NCBI GenBank assembly: GCA_022836615.1
Contig: MU405214.1
Coordinates: forward strand, 372,001-436,000
Source: Annulohypoxylon bovei var. microspora
Taxonomy: Eukaryota > Ascomycota > Sordariomycetes > Xylariales > Hypoxylaceae
Direction of reading: 5' to 3'
Length of the DNA stretch: 64,000 nt
The first letter of the stretch is position 1, and each line of letters starts with the position of its first letter. The notes under the pieces are model-generated. The model did no database searches and was not told the origin of the DNA. It saw only the letters and a list, made by a program, of their open reading frames with translations. The translations under genes and the position numbers were made by a program. Of this stretch, positions 38,601 to 51,415 are shown one piece after another.

Positions 38601-41600
38601 CCAAAGTACAGCCAACGGTTTAAATCATAACGGTATAGTACTGTACCAGTAAGCATCAGAATGCTAAAAATAAGCGACTTAACTAATGTATGGTTTGGTC
38701 GGCTAGCTTCGAATGATAGAATACTAGTTTAACGATGTTAACGCCAATACTATAGAAGTTGTAAAAAATGCAGAAAAAAACGAAAAAGAAAAAAAAGGCT
38801 GCGCTAGATACGTTGGCACAACATCGTGTAAGATTCTTCGTAGAAGACGAGACGAGACGATGCGTGCGATATGACCGCTATCTAGGTCGTGATCGTTTCT
38901 ATGCCGGGATGCATAATTTTTTAATGCACGACATGTATTAAACATAACCATGGCCGGTAAGAACTTCGGCTGATAGAAGGCCTATCAAAACCGTAGCTCA
39001 TAAGATCTTCGCCTGTCGTTCCCTGCGGATTGCCAATATCGGAAGCCCGGGCATTTTTCTTCAGGGCTCAGACAGGCCATCCCCGGACAATCCCATCAGA
39101 CCCTAGGGCGAAACCAGCTGATGCTTGCCCTGCTGTCGCAACTGGTGTAACCGTCCATGTCGAGGGTCAATAGTTGAACCATGCGTACAATCATCAATGC
39201 TTCAAAGTTCCTGTTTTTAGGCGCGTCGTGTCAGATTAGGTAATAGGCACTTTTGTATGAGATATTACCGATCCAAAAGAAGGGGGATTCTCGTAGAAGT
39301 CCTCAGTACGAAAGTGTGTTTGGTTGATAGGATAGAAGAGGCGAACTGGCATTTGAATCCTGTTCTATGAATAATCAGCACCGTCTACAGTATTCCGGAA
39401 GCAGTCAGTGCGCGCCTCGGCCGCAAGCGCGCCATCCAGAGTCTTTATATACTAATCGTTGGCTCCGGGCTAGTGGGGGGACCATTGCCGGCGGCACGGA
39501 CAAATGTACACGTATCCGTCATGGTTCGTTGCCAGCCAGCAGCGTGTCTGCCGGGGAAACTTTTGCTTCTTTGGTGTGGTATGTGGTAGTGGTGGCTAAG
39601 CAATAATTTCTCAACCGCGTCACTCGAAATTTGTATGGATGTTTGTACGCATGTAAAACCATGACCATAATAAGACAAATCTCCTAAAATAATGCCCGTA
39701 TATTCCTTGGATGTTTCTGCCACCGTGCCACGTCCTTCGTCACGTTAGTCACCTAAAGGAGAAGGCTTAAGAGTTCGTCTTCTCTTCCCCCCCTTGCCCC
39801 CTTATCTTCCTTATCCTTCCAGATCCCCCTATCACATAATATTTTCATGAAAGCTTCAAAATTCTAAGCGTTAACGGCGGCGGTATCGGCATTTGAAGTA
39901 TCGTGTTGACATGATTACCGCATTTATTGGGAATCCGTGCATAGTCACACGGCGATGAAAAGTCGTATGCAAAGATGGGGGGAGGGACCCTGAATTTGTT
40001 ATGATAGGATAATATTTCGGTGCAAGCTCGGCCAGGGCGGCTGGCAATGATGCAAGAATCATGCTAATAAACTTGACAGGCACTGACCGCTAAAACAGGA
40101 GAGCAAGGAGCGAGAAAAAGTTAGTACGAGACAGCTCACGTTAAACCGAAAAAGGCAGTATTACCCTGACGCCAGCCCACGATGTTCCTTGGCATGGTCG
40201 CATTGATGCATGACGTTAAGCTGGATAATTGCAAAGATGATCCTAAATGTATCCAGTTACTTGTCGAGACTTTCACGATTTATCCCTCCAATGTACCTTT
40301 CACCTTGCGTATGTACGAAGTATGAGTGGTCGATAAGGTACACGATGAATGATAATAATGATGATGAGAATCTGAATAAGAATTGCCTACTTACTTCACC
40401 TACCTTGTATCGTGTAAGATCAGCAGGGAATTTATATGAATAATCATAGGATACGATAAGTTTTTCGTATACATACCTAAGACATGGCTAAAGGCTACGT
40501 ATCCCTTTTTTATTTTTAATTAAAAAAAATGTCGAAGTTGGCTTTTACCTCTTGCTGACCGGAAGAGGCGTTTTCTTTTTGAAGTTCTCACGGCCCGTCT
40601 CTGATTTTTCCCTTTCGCGGGAGAGGATTCCTCGTCAACTCTTGAGGCTTCACTGGCCCGGCGGATACCCGGTTGTGTGCAGGGTCCTCCTTGTAACAGG
40701 GTTACGCCATAAACCGCCAATAATAATTGGAAGAGAGGAGGATACGTACCTGTAATGTACTCCGACCCCTTGACGATTGAGTATAGCACACGCATCAATG
40801 TATGTACTTCTATTCAGTACTGATACTTCATACTCAATTTGCATAGGATCCTCGATCATAGACTCTGATACTGCCGCATAGTAGATGGCATTGAGGGCAT
40901 GGCAATCCACGAATGGCCGAATAGGATCAAGATCATCTGTACTTCGAACGTTACGTCTCTGAGACAGTTACTTCCCAACAATACTTATTATCGTGATTAT
41001 CATTGATATTACTTGCCGAACATGACTTGTGGCGAACGCAAGTCAAGTAGGTATCGTATGTTTAAGAGGATAAGACGTGACAGTGATAACCTTGGAATTG
41101 AAATGGTTTGCTACATGATCTGCCTTCGAAATTTGGTCATCTTCACGAGCAATTGTTGTAACATGGTAGGTTTGCATATGTTGATGTGCTTAGGTATGTA
41201 CGTGTACCTCATGTGTATCATTATGTACAGAGTCGTACGTACATAGCTCGAGGTAGGTTGGATGGAATCAACTGGAATACCTATGAAGTAGTAGTAAGAG
41301 GAAATTCGTAGCACCAAGCTAGGTAATCCACGATACCTAACTGCTTACTTGCGTCCTACGAGATGCGACTCATCTACTCATCTCATTATCAACGAGAACT
41401 CTTTGGAGTGACCATCCTTGTCACACACATTCATCAAACTACCTACCTACATTTCGATCCTGCACTACTGCGCGGCAGGTTTCCAAACTCGGTCGCCAAG
41501 AAGATAAAAGCGCTCATCTCGACATTGATGAGCAATTCGAAACATGAGAGTTTGAAATGTCAAAATAGAAACAAACAAAGAAATACTCTTGTAACAAGAA

Positions 41601-44600
41601 TCAATGCTACGCGTAATTATTCGTCTTGTGTTGTTTTGTCTTTGACTGCTCGATAGTTATATAGCGTGGCTGGCTGACTTCAATATTCGCTAGTGTAAGT
41701 GAAGCACATGCTTATGGATACCAGATAATGGATGATGCCAGATGACAAAATGCCATGTGGGAGGTGGGACTCCCGCCGCTTAGGGTAAACTTACGGCATC
41801 TGGATGAAGATAAGTCTTTTCATGAATTTAACCTTGCTGACTGGTTCTGACAGTTTTGGTGGTTAGGGGGACTCCATCACCTCAAATCCTTTTTCTCCCA
41901 ATAAAAAAATCATCTAAAACATCCTAGCTATAGAAGATTCAGGGAAGAATTGGAGACATATCTGGCCCTTTTAATATGGAGCTTTGATGGTTACACAAGC
42001 TGGGTCCCCGAACGACATGCCGTGTTGATTAATTCGACAACAAGATTCGGGGGGCCATGTCGCGCATATTTTTTTTCTCAGATCTGCCCACCGCCCACCT
42101 TTGGAGGCTGAAAGCTGAGGTGTCCACCTTGTGTAGCACAAAACCCGCAGCTATGGTCGAAGAAGGATGGTGGATGATTATATGGGGCTACTCCTAGCTG
42201 GAGATTTCTTAGGATCGACTCCGAGGTCCCAACTACGACATCAGACTCCCACGAACTCCACTCTCCTTGACCTCTCTGGTTCGGTACAGATGGGAGCACA
42301 CAGTTAGTCTGGTCATGCCTGTGTTATCCACTCAGGACCAGTATTAGCCGATCGCTTAAGTTCCGAACTTTTGTGCTCGAGACGCGACGACGCGAATCAG
42401 GAAGGATATTACCGACGAGGTGATATATGTAATTCTTATAAATTATAAATTATAATATATATACTTAAGGTACATATTATACATCTTTTCGTATTACAAG
42501 TTTTTTGAAAACTATTTTAGAAATTGTAACGTAATATTAAATATTATTGACAACTAGTACTTAACTAACTTCTCTTAGGGGAAAAGAATCTAAGCAGGGA
42601 CAAGGAGCTTCGGCAAGCAGGCATTCCCAGATGGTAGACCGACGGCACGCCTTGCCTTGTTTGTGAAACTCCCAACCTGCGTACTACATATTTAAGTTGT
42701 GCTCAAGAAACAACGTACTGTACCTAAATAACTACAAAGTAGGTATTAAGGAACAAAATTCTCCCTGAGACCAGCCTGATGAATACAAACAATACCATAC
42801 GCAGGTTTCATTCTTTATTTTGCTGAGCGCTTCGACCTTTCTCTCTAGGTTGAGCAATAACAATACCCCTTATAATTAAGGAGCAACTTCAATTCTACAG
42901 CAGTGATCTAGGCATGTTTTCCCACTGTCTTTCTAAGGTCAAGTAACAATTACCGGTCATCTTGGCGGGACGGGGGGTCTCACTGGCTCGCCCTTGGGGC
43001 AAACTAAGAGGCTATTAACAATTTTAGGCCTATTTCGCTTGACTCGTTGGTCTGTGGCTCTGATTTCGCGTATCTAGCTCACAGATCACGAATTCTATGA
43101 AGTAGCTGATGTGACTATTTAGTATTTACTACTCAGCGAATACTGCTTCTTTCTAAGCCCTAGCTATCTAGTTAAGCATGTTTTCTTTACAAGCTGGTGA
43201 GATTTCTCGGTATTGCCTACGACGATGATCCTCCTAACGCCGTAACGGTTCTAGCCCTAGTCAAATGCACATCGATTATCTAAACATTCATAAGTCTGTA
43301 ACAGCCGTGGATCTACACCGGCCGTTACATCTTAGATCCTAGTCGCGCGTGAGCGAGGCCGAGGAGGACTCCACCGCCTCGTCATTCTGGCTAGCGTTCG
43401 GCAATGGAATATGGCCTAGTAGAAGTTTTCTTTGCCCCTTCAAACTACCTACTGCTTCTAAGAAGAATCAAGAGAGCTTGTGTATGTCCTGAGCCACCAT
43501 CGCACTTGAGCAAGATGACGAATCTTCTACGCTCATTACTCTATGTTATTACAATCTTGACTTAATAGGAGTTAACAAATTAGACCTTTCAACCAGGGAA
43601 ACGATTATCACAAGCTAAAAAATTAGAAGCACAAAACAGGCTAGAATTTCGAGAGATTGTTCGAGAAATTTGACAATGCATCAAGCACCGCAAACTTGTA
43701 TACTTTGGTTCGTTTGTCAGTCTATAAAGTCCTATGAATTGATATCTAGACATTTACTATGGCTACAGCTGTTATACAACAACCTGGTACCCTATAGGGA
43801 AGAACGCGGTAACCTTGAACTGCACGTACTCATGCATCAACCTGTGTTCGACGCAATCATGCATTGCAGTTTGAAGCCCAACTTCCTGGGCAGTTTCGCC
43901 TGATTCATACGTATTCATACATAGTCCGCTTGAGTCGCGCACCACGGATATAGCACGGCAAGATATGTATGTATTCGCGTTGGAGGTAAATTTGCTGCGG
44001 GAGATGAATCTTATCTCTTACGTTTCTTATGTAAACCCCTATCTAATTAAATTTGTTTCCCTTCGAGACAAGAATTTTAACAACAAAACCAACACAAAAA
44101 TTTGACTCGAAAAAGATACACGGTAGTAACTCTGATGCATCATCATCATCACGAGTTATGTAGGTAGATATTGTTTCTTTTACATACTATTTTGAATATG
44201 TATCGGTTACAAGCACGGTAGAATGGATCATCGGGGAAGCTCACGTATCCCAGCCGGAAAAACAGCCCGTTTGATTCGATTGGCTGCTTTCCTTCGTCCA
44301 CCGCAGACGATCGTCCAATGGATAGGTTACGTTTAGACTAGGTGCATGTATGCCAACAAATCAGTAAACGCACTGACTACTTATTTTTTGAGGCTCGTGT
44401 CCAATTGGACTATTAAATGATAAAATCGTATACGTACACGCATTTTGAATCGAATTATGATATTTCATCGTATGATTGCGAAGAACGGTAAATAATAAAG
44501 TTGTTGTAGTAGAGCAGTCAAGTGACTATGAAAAAGGGACGAAGCTATCGGAACTAACCGTCTTGTGTTCCAAGAACGTGCATGGTTTGCGCATCAGGTG

Positions 44601-45570
44601 TGATTGCAATTACATACCTGTTTCGGGTCCTCTCTTCTTGAGTATACTATGTACATGCATGAATTGGACATAGAAGTCTATCATGGAAATACGGTACTGC
44701 TACGGTAGTAACGTAGGTAGTGGTGTTCACGCTTCCATGGTTCGAAGTTCATGGATCAATGCTAACGAAATGCCAATGGGGGGGAATTTAGATGTGGTTA
44801 GCCCTGGTCTCTTGGGAAAAAGACTGCCGGATGAAATCGTGTTTGGTCTGCTCACGGTATATGTACTACAAATGTAGGCATGTATGTAAGAACATGTAAG
44901 AATATCAAATCATAGGCCAAGTTCCGCGCTGCCGGAAAAAAGTATTATTTGAAGTCGACTACACAATATTAATAGGGGCGTACGAATCCACCTTCATAGG
45001 CTACCCCTAACCTATTGTAACTACCTAGTAACAATTGTATATTCACTTAGGTAATTACTATATATAATCAAGATCTATTCTCCGTTCTCCATAGTAGCCC
45101 GCCTCTACATACATAGATATTTAATAGTATAAAGTCCCCTTACTACGTACGGTAGCAAACACACGACGGTCGTGTCGTGCGACTGTGCACACACACATAT
45201 CTTCTCAACACGAGAGAAAGATATCCTTTTCGCATCTGATTATCCAAAGTAGGCCAGAGGAGGCGATCGATGAATCAAAGTGATAATTGAGCCATGTCAG
45301 GTGTGATGTGGCTTAAGGCGGCGATAGAAGCGGTCCTATTAGACCGGGCATCTCTCTGGCTGAAAAGGAACCAATTGGCCAGTCTTCCGAACCAAGACTG
45401 TACAGCAGTAGTTGACGATGCCTGCGAGTGCGAGTGTGGTGAGGTAGGTAAATCTGATTGAATGCATACCTTATAACATACCTTACATACATACATTGAT
45501 TCTTACATGTTGATTGAGTAGGTACACACATACAACATATAACACACATAGAACGCACATATACATACAC

Positions 45571-45590
45571 CTTACCTTACCTTACCTTAC
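45571..45590. repeat. CTTAC pentanucleotide repeat
   Basis: Four perfect copies of CTTAC in non-coding DNA, preceded by CATACAC-type sequence. Confidence 0.9.
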
Positions 45591-48404
45591 ATTAATGCAT
45601 CTGAAATATACATATAACATATATGTAGGCACGCACGCACGTAGCGTTAACCATTCATCCATTAATTCATCCAACCATCTAATCATTTATCTATCGATAT
45701 AGTTATGTATATGTATATGTAAAAACTACGGATGTATTATGTGGTGTATGTAGTATATGTAATAGCATGTAAAATGTAGGAGTATGTAAAATGTATGTAG
45801 GCCTTCATGTTGTAACTTACATACATACTACATAGGTAGTTGTCATGATTCCGGCCCGTACCTAATAGTCATGTCGACTGTATGTATGTGTAAGGTATAC
45901 AGGGGCTTACACGTCGTAGATCCAAGTCAACCTTAGGAAGGAAAAAAAATAGTAAAAGAAAGCTACGTAAGGTAGACGTGCAGCTAAGGTCAATACCTAA
46001 GATACCTACGTAGCTAGTGTGGGTACTTATTGTGACTTTGTTACGTTGTGACTTGATAGAATGGATTCCATTTTTTTCAATGTTCGAATGTTCAATTGTT
46101 TCTTGCCTGTGCCTGCCTCAGCTGCAGCGTTGCTCCTCTGTCTGTGTGCCTGCCTGCCACAAAGTTCGTTCGCGGCGTGCCCCTTGTTAAAAGACCGTGC
46201 GCTCTGCTGCTAAGCTAGCTTCTCTCTAGTGCGAATTACTGATGTACTAAGTATCCATGTATTATGTAGCCACCAGGGCGGCCTACCTAAACCAGACTTT
46301 GCTAAACCTACTAGACCTATCGGGAGCGTCTAACCCTTTGCAGTACTAAACCCTAGGCACCACATTACACACCCTTGCCCAATTCACCCTGGTTATAAGC
46401 ATATTCTTGCATATTTCCATGCGTTTACCTCATTTGGAGCATAGCCTCTGATCCCTTCTTAATGTACCTGTACTTCACTCACTTCCTACCCTGACTCCTG
46501 CGTGTCAAGGTCCCGACTCGCGAGACGATTCAACTGATACTTACTCCTAGGAATTGATGAAATGATTTGATCGTTGAATTTATTTCCTCTCCCGCTTTCT
46601 AAACTTGGTATTTACTTTACCAACCTCGCTCTTGAGTAACTCGACTCATTTTCATATTTCTCCCTCTTCTCTCTTCTCTCCCTTTTACTCCATCAATTTA
46701 ACCCGCGCGTTTTCCCGTTTCTCCTCGACGATAAGACCCATCCTATTTGGCTGTAGTGGATTCTCACCCATCGACGCGAATATCTACGAACTTCGCCCGT
46801 TTTAGTTCCTGACCGCTTTGTAGGAAGGAGAAAAAAAATAATAAAACGAGTCGTGTCCACGTGCAGCAAAACCTTTAAGAGGGGCAAAAATTAAATAAAT
46901 TCTGAAATTTCGGTACCTTGCTTGGTGGACCTCGGGTTTGATGTAAGTGTCTCTTTCCCTTCATATTTTTTTTTCTTGTTATTTTTTTTTTTCCTTCTCC
47001 CGCCTTCCTCATAATTTCTTATCATCGTTCGACGCGTTTGACGGCAAGGCAAGCACAAGCACCAAAGCACGCACCACCCCCTTCCTCAGGTACAAGGAAA
47101 AAAGTACCTCAGGAATAAAAAAAAAATCAATTCTTGCCACGGATTTGAATTTCACATAAAGTTTCCTGGACTTCCTGTTACCATACAAATACAGTGTCCG
47201 CTCAAGGTACCCTCCCAAATCTCATATCTACCCGCCTTAAGCAATCCACATCCACCGCGTTTCCTCTTTTATTTTCTATTTTTCCCATTTACACCATCCC
47301 CCCATCGCCCATTCCCACCAAAGCAAAAGCCCCCAAACCCAAACTTGACACACCCACCCACTTTGAAATTTGACTTGCATTTTGCATGCATTAAAATCTC
47401 GACGAGTCACCGTCATCCATCCCTCATAAATCGCATCCACTTGTCCGCCGCGCCGTCAAATTCATTACGTCCACCCACCAACGATTAAACGGTTCTTTTC
47501 GGCATTCCAAGCCCACTTTTCCCTTTCAGGCCTGGATCCTGGAATTTTGTATTGTACTTGAACTTCGCTACATCGTCTCTGGACTACAGTACATAACCTA
47601 GACGAGACACGCAAGTTGATTTCTGACAAGGGACTAGTAACTTCAGGCGAACCAAAATAATAAAACCGACCGAAACAAAAAAAAAATATTTATTTCCCAC
47701 GGTTCTTTTCCCACTTAAGGAAGAAGGAGGGTTAATAATAATTTGATTCGGTTGAAATAAGAAGTCGCGACCACCACACCTTTCACCTCGAGGAACGTGG
47801 ACCCAACTTCTCCACTTTACAAACACCATTTGGACCCCATAGTCCCATCTTCTGCTGCTGGGTTAGGAGCCTCACGAACGACTTTTTGTCCACTGCTCCA
47901 TTCAATCCCCAATTCTTACCCCAAAAACAACGTTCCCCTCATCAACGTATAATTTTTTTTATTCTCCTCTTCGCGTTCCCGCCTTTGAGGCATCACATCG
48001 TCGAGTCTGCCATTGCGCGATAAATCCACTGTCCGCACTGGCGTCAACATCGACAACTTCAGGTCGGGTAAAAGGCGTGGAGGAACTTATCAGGATCACT
48101 GGGTCACCTCTTATCGGACAACTGATTTTCGCCAATTGACAAGCCACAAAAAAAAATTCACGACCAACGCGTTCGTTTGCCTTGCCCCTCACATAACCCA
48201 CATCGCGCGCATCGTCAAACTTCATTGCATCTGCAAAAAAAGTTTTTTTTTCTTCCGCGTCGACTTCGATTTGAATATCGGACAACAGAAAAGACAAGAG
48301 GGGGTAATTAATTACAATTGCAGCATCAAGAGACCTACTATTGTTCATCTAGAGCAATCGTGGCCTCATCTGCAATTGCTACTTGGACAGTAGTCTCACA
48401 GGAT

Positions 48405-51400
48405 ATGGACAGTGGCCCATCAAACCCATACTCGTCTAACAGCATAGGCACATCAGGGTCATCGTATCCATCGCCAGCCGCAATCTCTCCTAATCAACTC
48501 CAGCACGCCGCTTCTCTCCAACATACTCTGCCGCCTCTGCAGCACACCGCCCAGACTATGCAATCTATGTACGGCAGTCACCCGCACACTCCTAGGACTC
48601 CAGGCACTCCCAACACTCCTCAACCGCCTAACATGAGCCAATACCCTCCGCCTAACTCGGGCCCTACTCGTGCTTATGGAATGATACCTAATCAGTATCA
48701 ACAGCCGCAGCAGGGTTACCCTACCTCGTCTTCGATGATGCCGCAGACTTCGGTCGCGGCCTCTCATCCCCAACCTATCGCGCCGGCTCCTGCAGCCACG
48801 CGACCTCCTGTTCTTCGTCCCATGCCTGCAGGCGGAGTTATGCCACAGAGTGGGCTACCTTCTCCTTATAGCGGGAGTCCTATGATGCCTCACCAGCAGT
48901 CTCTACTCCAGGATAGCGAACAACCTACTCACGTGGTCGGATCTCAAGGACGCCGTGGCATCTTGCCCAGCGCTCCCGGCAGACCCGCCGCCCCCACAGG
49001 TAGTGGTGCTTCCAAGAACACGGTAATCCCACAGAAGGACGCAGATGGCAAATTCCCTTGCCCCCACTGTACTAAGACTTACCTACACGCAAAGCATCTC
49101 AAGCGCCACCTTCTCCGACGTAAGTCCCAACGGCCCACTACGGGTATTCCCATCCCCACTATGCTAACTCTATAATCTCTTTAGACACGGGTGACCGTCC
49201 TTACATGTGTGTGTTATGCCGTGATACGTTTTCGCGAAGTGATATCCTCAAGCGCCACTTCCAGAAATGCTCGATTCGACGAGGAAACCCCACCGGGGTG
49301 AGCCATCTGTCTCATCCCCAAGCACACGTTAAGAAGCAGCAGCAGAATGCGCAAAAAGCTAATGAGGGAGACATGGGCCACATGAATGGCATGGCTAACA
49401 TGCCAGGTGATAATGTCGTCCACCCATTCGGTATGGTCCAGATCCAAGATGGTATGGGAAACATGGCCAACGACCAGAACCAGCTTTCTAGATCAAGCAG
49501 CATGAGCCGCATGGACGATAACGGCAATCGGGATCGCAGAAGCATGACCGGCGGTTACAACGGCGACGTTTCAAACACGATGTCCTCGAATATTAACCCT
49601 CAATTGGCCAACTTTAATATGCCTCCGAGCCAAAACGGCATGCCTATGTATGGAGCTTCGGGCTCAAACCAACAATCTGGCCTTGACTGGTCCCAGATGT
49701 TTCAACAGTCTGGTGCGCACCATACCTACGTCAATCAGTACCCTCCTAATATTGGACAGAATCAGACCGCAATCAAAGCCGAGCCTAACCTCACTTCCGA
49801 GAGACCCCACGGCATACCGGGCATGGCCCCGAGCGATGTGAACGAACGATCGCTATTCTTTTCGAACTGGGCCATGCAGCCGTCGACACACGACCCGTAC
49901 ATCCAGCTATCTTCTCAGATCCATAATTTCTTTCACCCACCCGGCACCGTCGCATCCAGCCAAACCGCCGGCCTTAACGATTTCTTTTCCCCTATCAACC
50001 TTAGAGATTTTCTTGATTCTTACATCCATTATCATGTCCATTTTCCCTTCTTACACATTCCCACATTTCGCATCATGGAGGCGTACACTGGTCTCATCGC
50101 TGCGACCTGTTGTATCGGTGCCTGTTACTCTGACCGTGTCGCGGCTTCTAACGTTCGAGATATAATGAACCTGCTCAAGATAGCACTCGAACGTGATTGC
50201 GACTTATTCGCCAGCAGTGGTCTCCAGACTTCGTTCAGGTTTAGTACCGGCAAGGATAAAAGGGATATTGAACGTTTACAAGCACTTATTCTGATGTCAG
50301 CACTTCTTACTTGGCATGGTACGCCTATCCAGCGCGAAAGTGCTAGGAGACTTTTTCCTCTGGTGGCGGATATATCAAGAAGATTTGAGCTACTGCAGGT
50401 CAAAAACGATTCGTCTCTCTGCAGTGTTTTTCATCAGCCAAAAATTCCTTTGGACGAATATAACCCCGGACGATTTGATTGGGCCGCGTGGGTCGAGCAG
50501 GAATCGCGCATTCGGCTGATGGATATGGTTTATCTCCTCGATATTGCACGTGGTCTGTATTTCAACTGTGATCCTCAATTCGACAGCTTCGAGATCTGCA
50601 TCCCCTTACCTGCGGACGATGCAGCCTGGGAAGCACAGTCTGCCCTAGATTGCGCGCAGGCGCTAAGTTTATACGGACCTCAGTCGGCGAAAGAGAAGAA
50701 TCCGGATGGGTCGCAGCGCAGCAAGCAGCCTGAGTTGAACTTAACTCTCACCGCGTTATTTCATCCGTCATATCAAATTCATCCCGGAAGTACGAATCTC
50801 TACGGAAAATTCATCTTGATTCACTCAATACTCGGTCAGATCAGGCGAGCCCAGATCGAGGGACGTGTTCCTGCATTCGATAGATTTGCGACGCCTCTTT
50901 CACAAAACGATTGGATCATTGCGAATGGGTCGGATACGGGTAGCGGCAACGTGAGCGCCAATAACAGTACAGCCGGTACTCCAGTAGCTGGTTTGTCAGC
51001 TCAGACGTACAAGACATTATGTACCGCGCTCGATAAGTTCAAATCGTACTGGGACATGGACATGGCGCTTCAATTTCGTCCCTCTATTTCTAGCCCTCGG
51101 CGATATGGGTTTTGTCGTGATGGGATACACTTTTTCTGGCTTGCGAAATGGATGCTCAAGAATACCTCGGTAGCGGATTTACAAATGGCCCCGGATAATC
51201 GATTCCGCCAGGTCATTCAATTACTCAAATCTGTCAAGGCGTGGGTTATGTCGGATGGGGCTTCCAGGGGCGAGGAATTGGGATCGGTTAGCGACATTGA
51301 CAACGACTACGGAGTCTCTAATCTTACTCTCGACATGGCACAACTTTTCAGACCTCTGCCATCCGTGGTGGAATCTCCCGGCATGCCTGTGGTCAAAACG

Positions 51401-51415
51401 GAAGTCTTGAGTTAA
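48405..51415 (+). CDS. C2H2 zinc-finger/fungal_trans transcription factor (Klf1-type)
   Basis: A probable nuclear DNA-binding transcription regulator. Two exons (48405-49119 and 49185-51415) with a 65-nt intron carrying a CTAAC branch point give 981 residues. Residues 1-215 are Pro/Gln/Ser-rich. Finger 1 is C219-x2-C222-x12-H235-x3-H239; its last histidine codon is split by the intron. After a TGDRPYM linker comes finger 2, C247-x2-C250-x12-H263-x3-C267 (a C2HC variant). A Met/Asn/Gln-rich linker follows, then a fungal_trans (PF04082-like) region from about 514, with FLDSYIHYHVHFPFLHIP and RFDWAAWVEQESRIRLMDMV. This finger-pair plus fungal_trans layout resembles S. pombe Klf1; targets are unknown. 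The open frame extends upstream to 48318 but has no earlier ATG, so I place the start at 48405. Confidence 0.9.

Larger units (their letters stand above)
34812..48404. other. Gene-poor stretch and long leader of the transcription factor gene
   Basis: No gene is supported in these 13.6 kb. Noted features are the 10-bp tandem repeat at 35651-35690, an AT-rich block at 42420-42560 and the CTTAC repeat at 45571-45590. A protein-like minus-strand frame lies at 40650-40970. From about 46600 to 48404 the sequence becomes C/T-rich on the plus strand, as is usual for a long promoter and 5' UTR. The CACAG just before the ATG at 48405 could be the acceptor of a 5' UTR intron. Confidence 0.5.
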
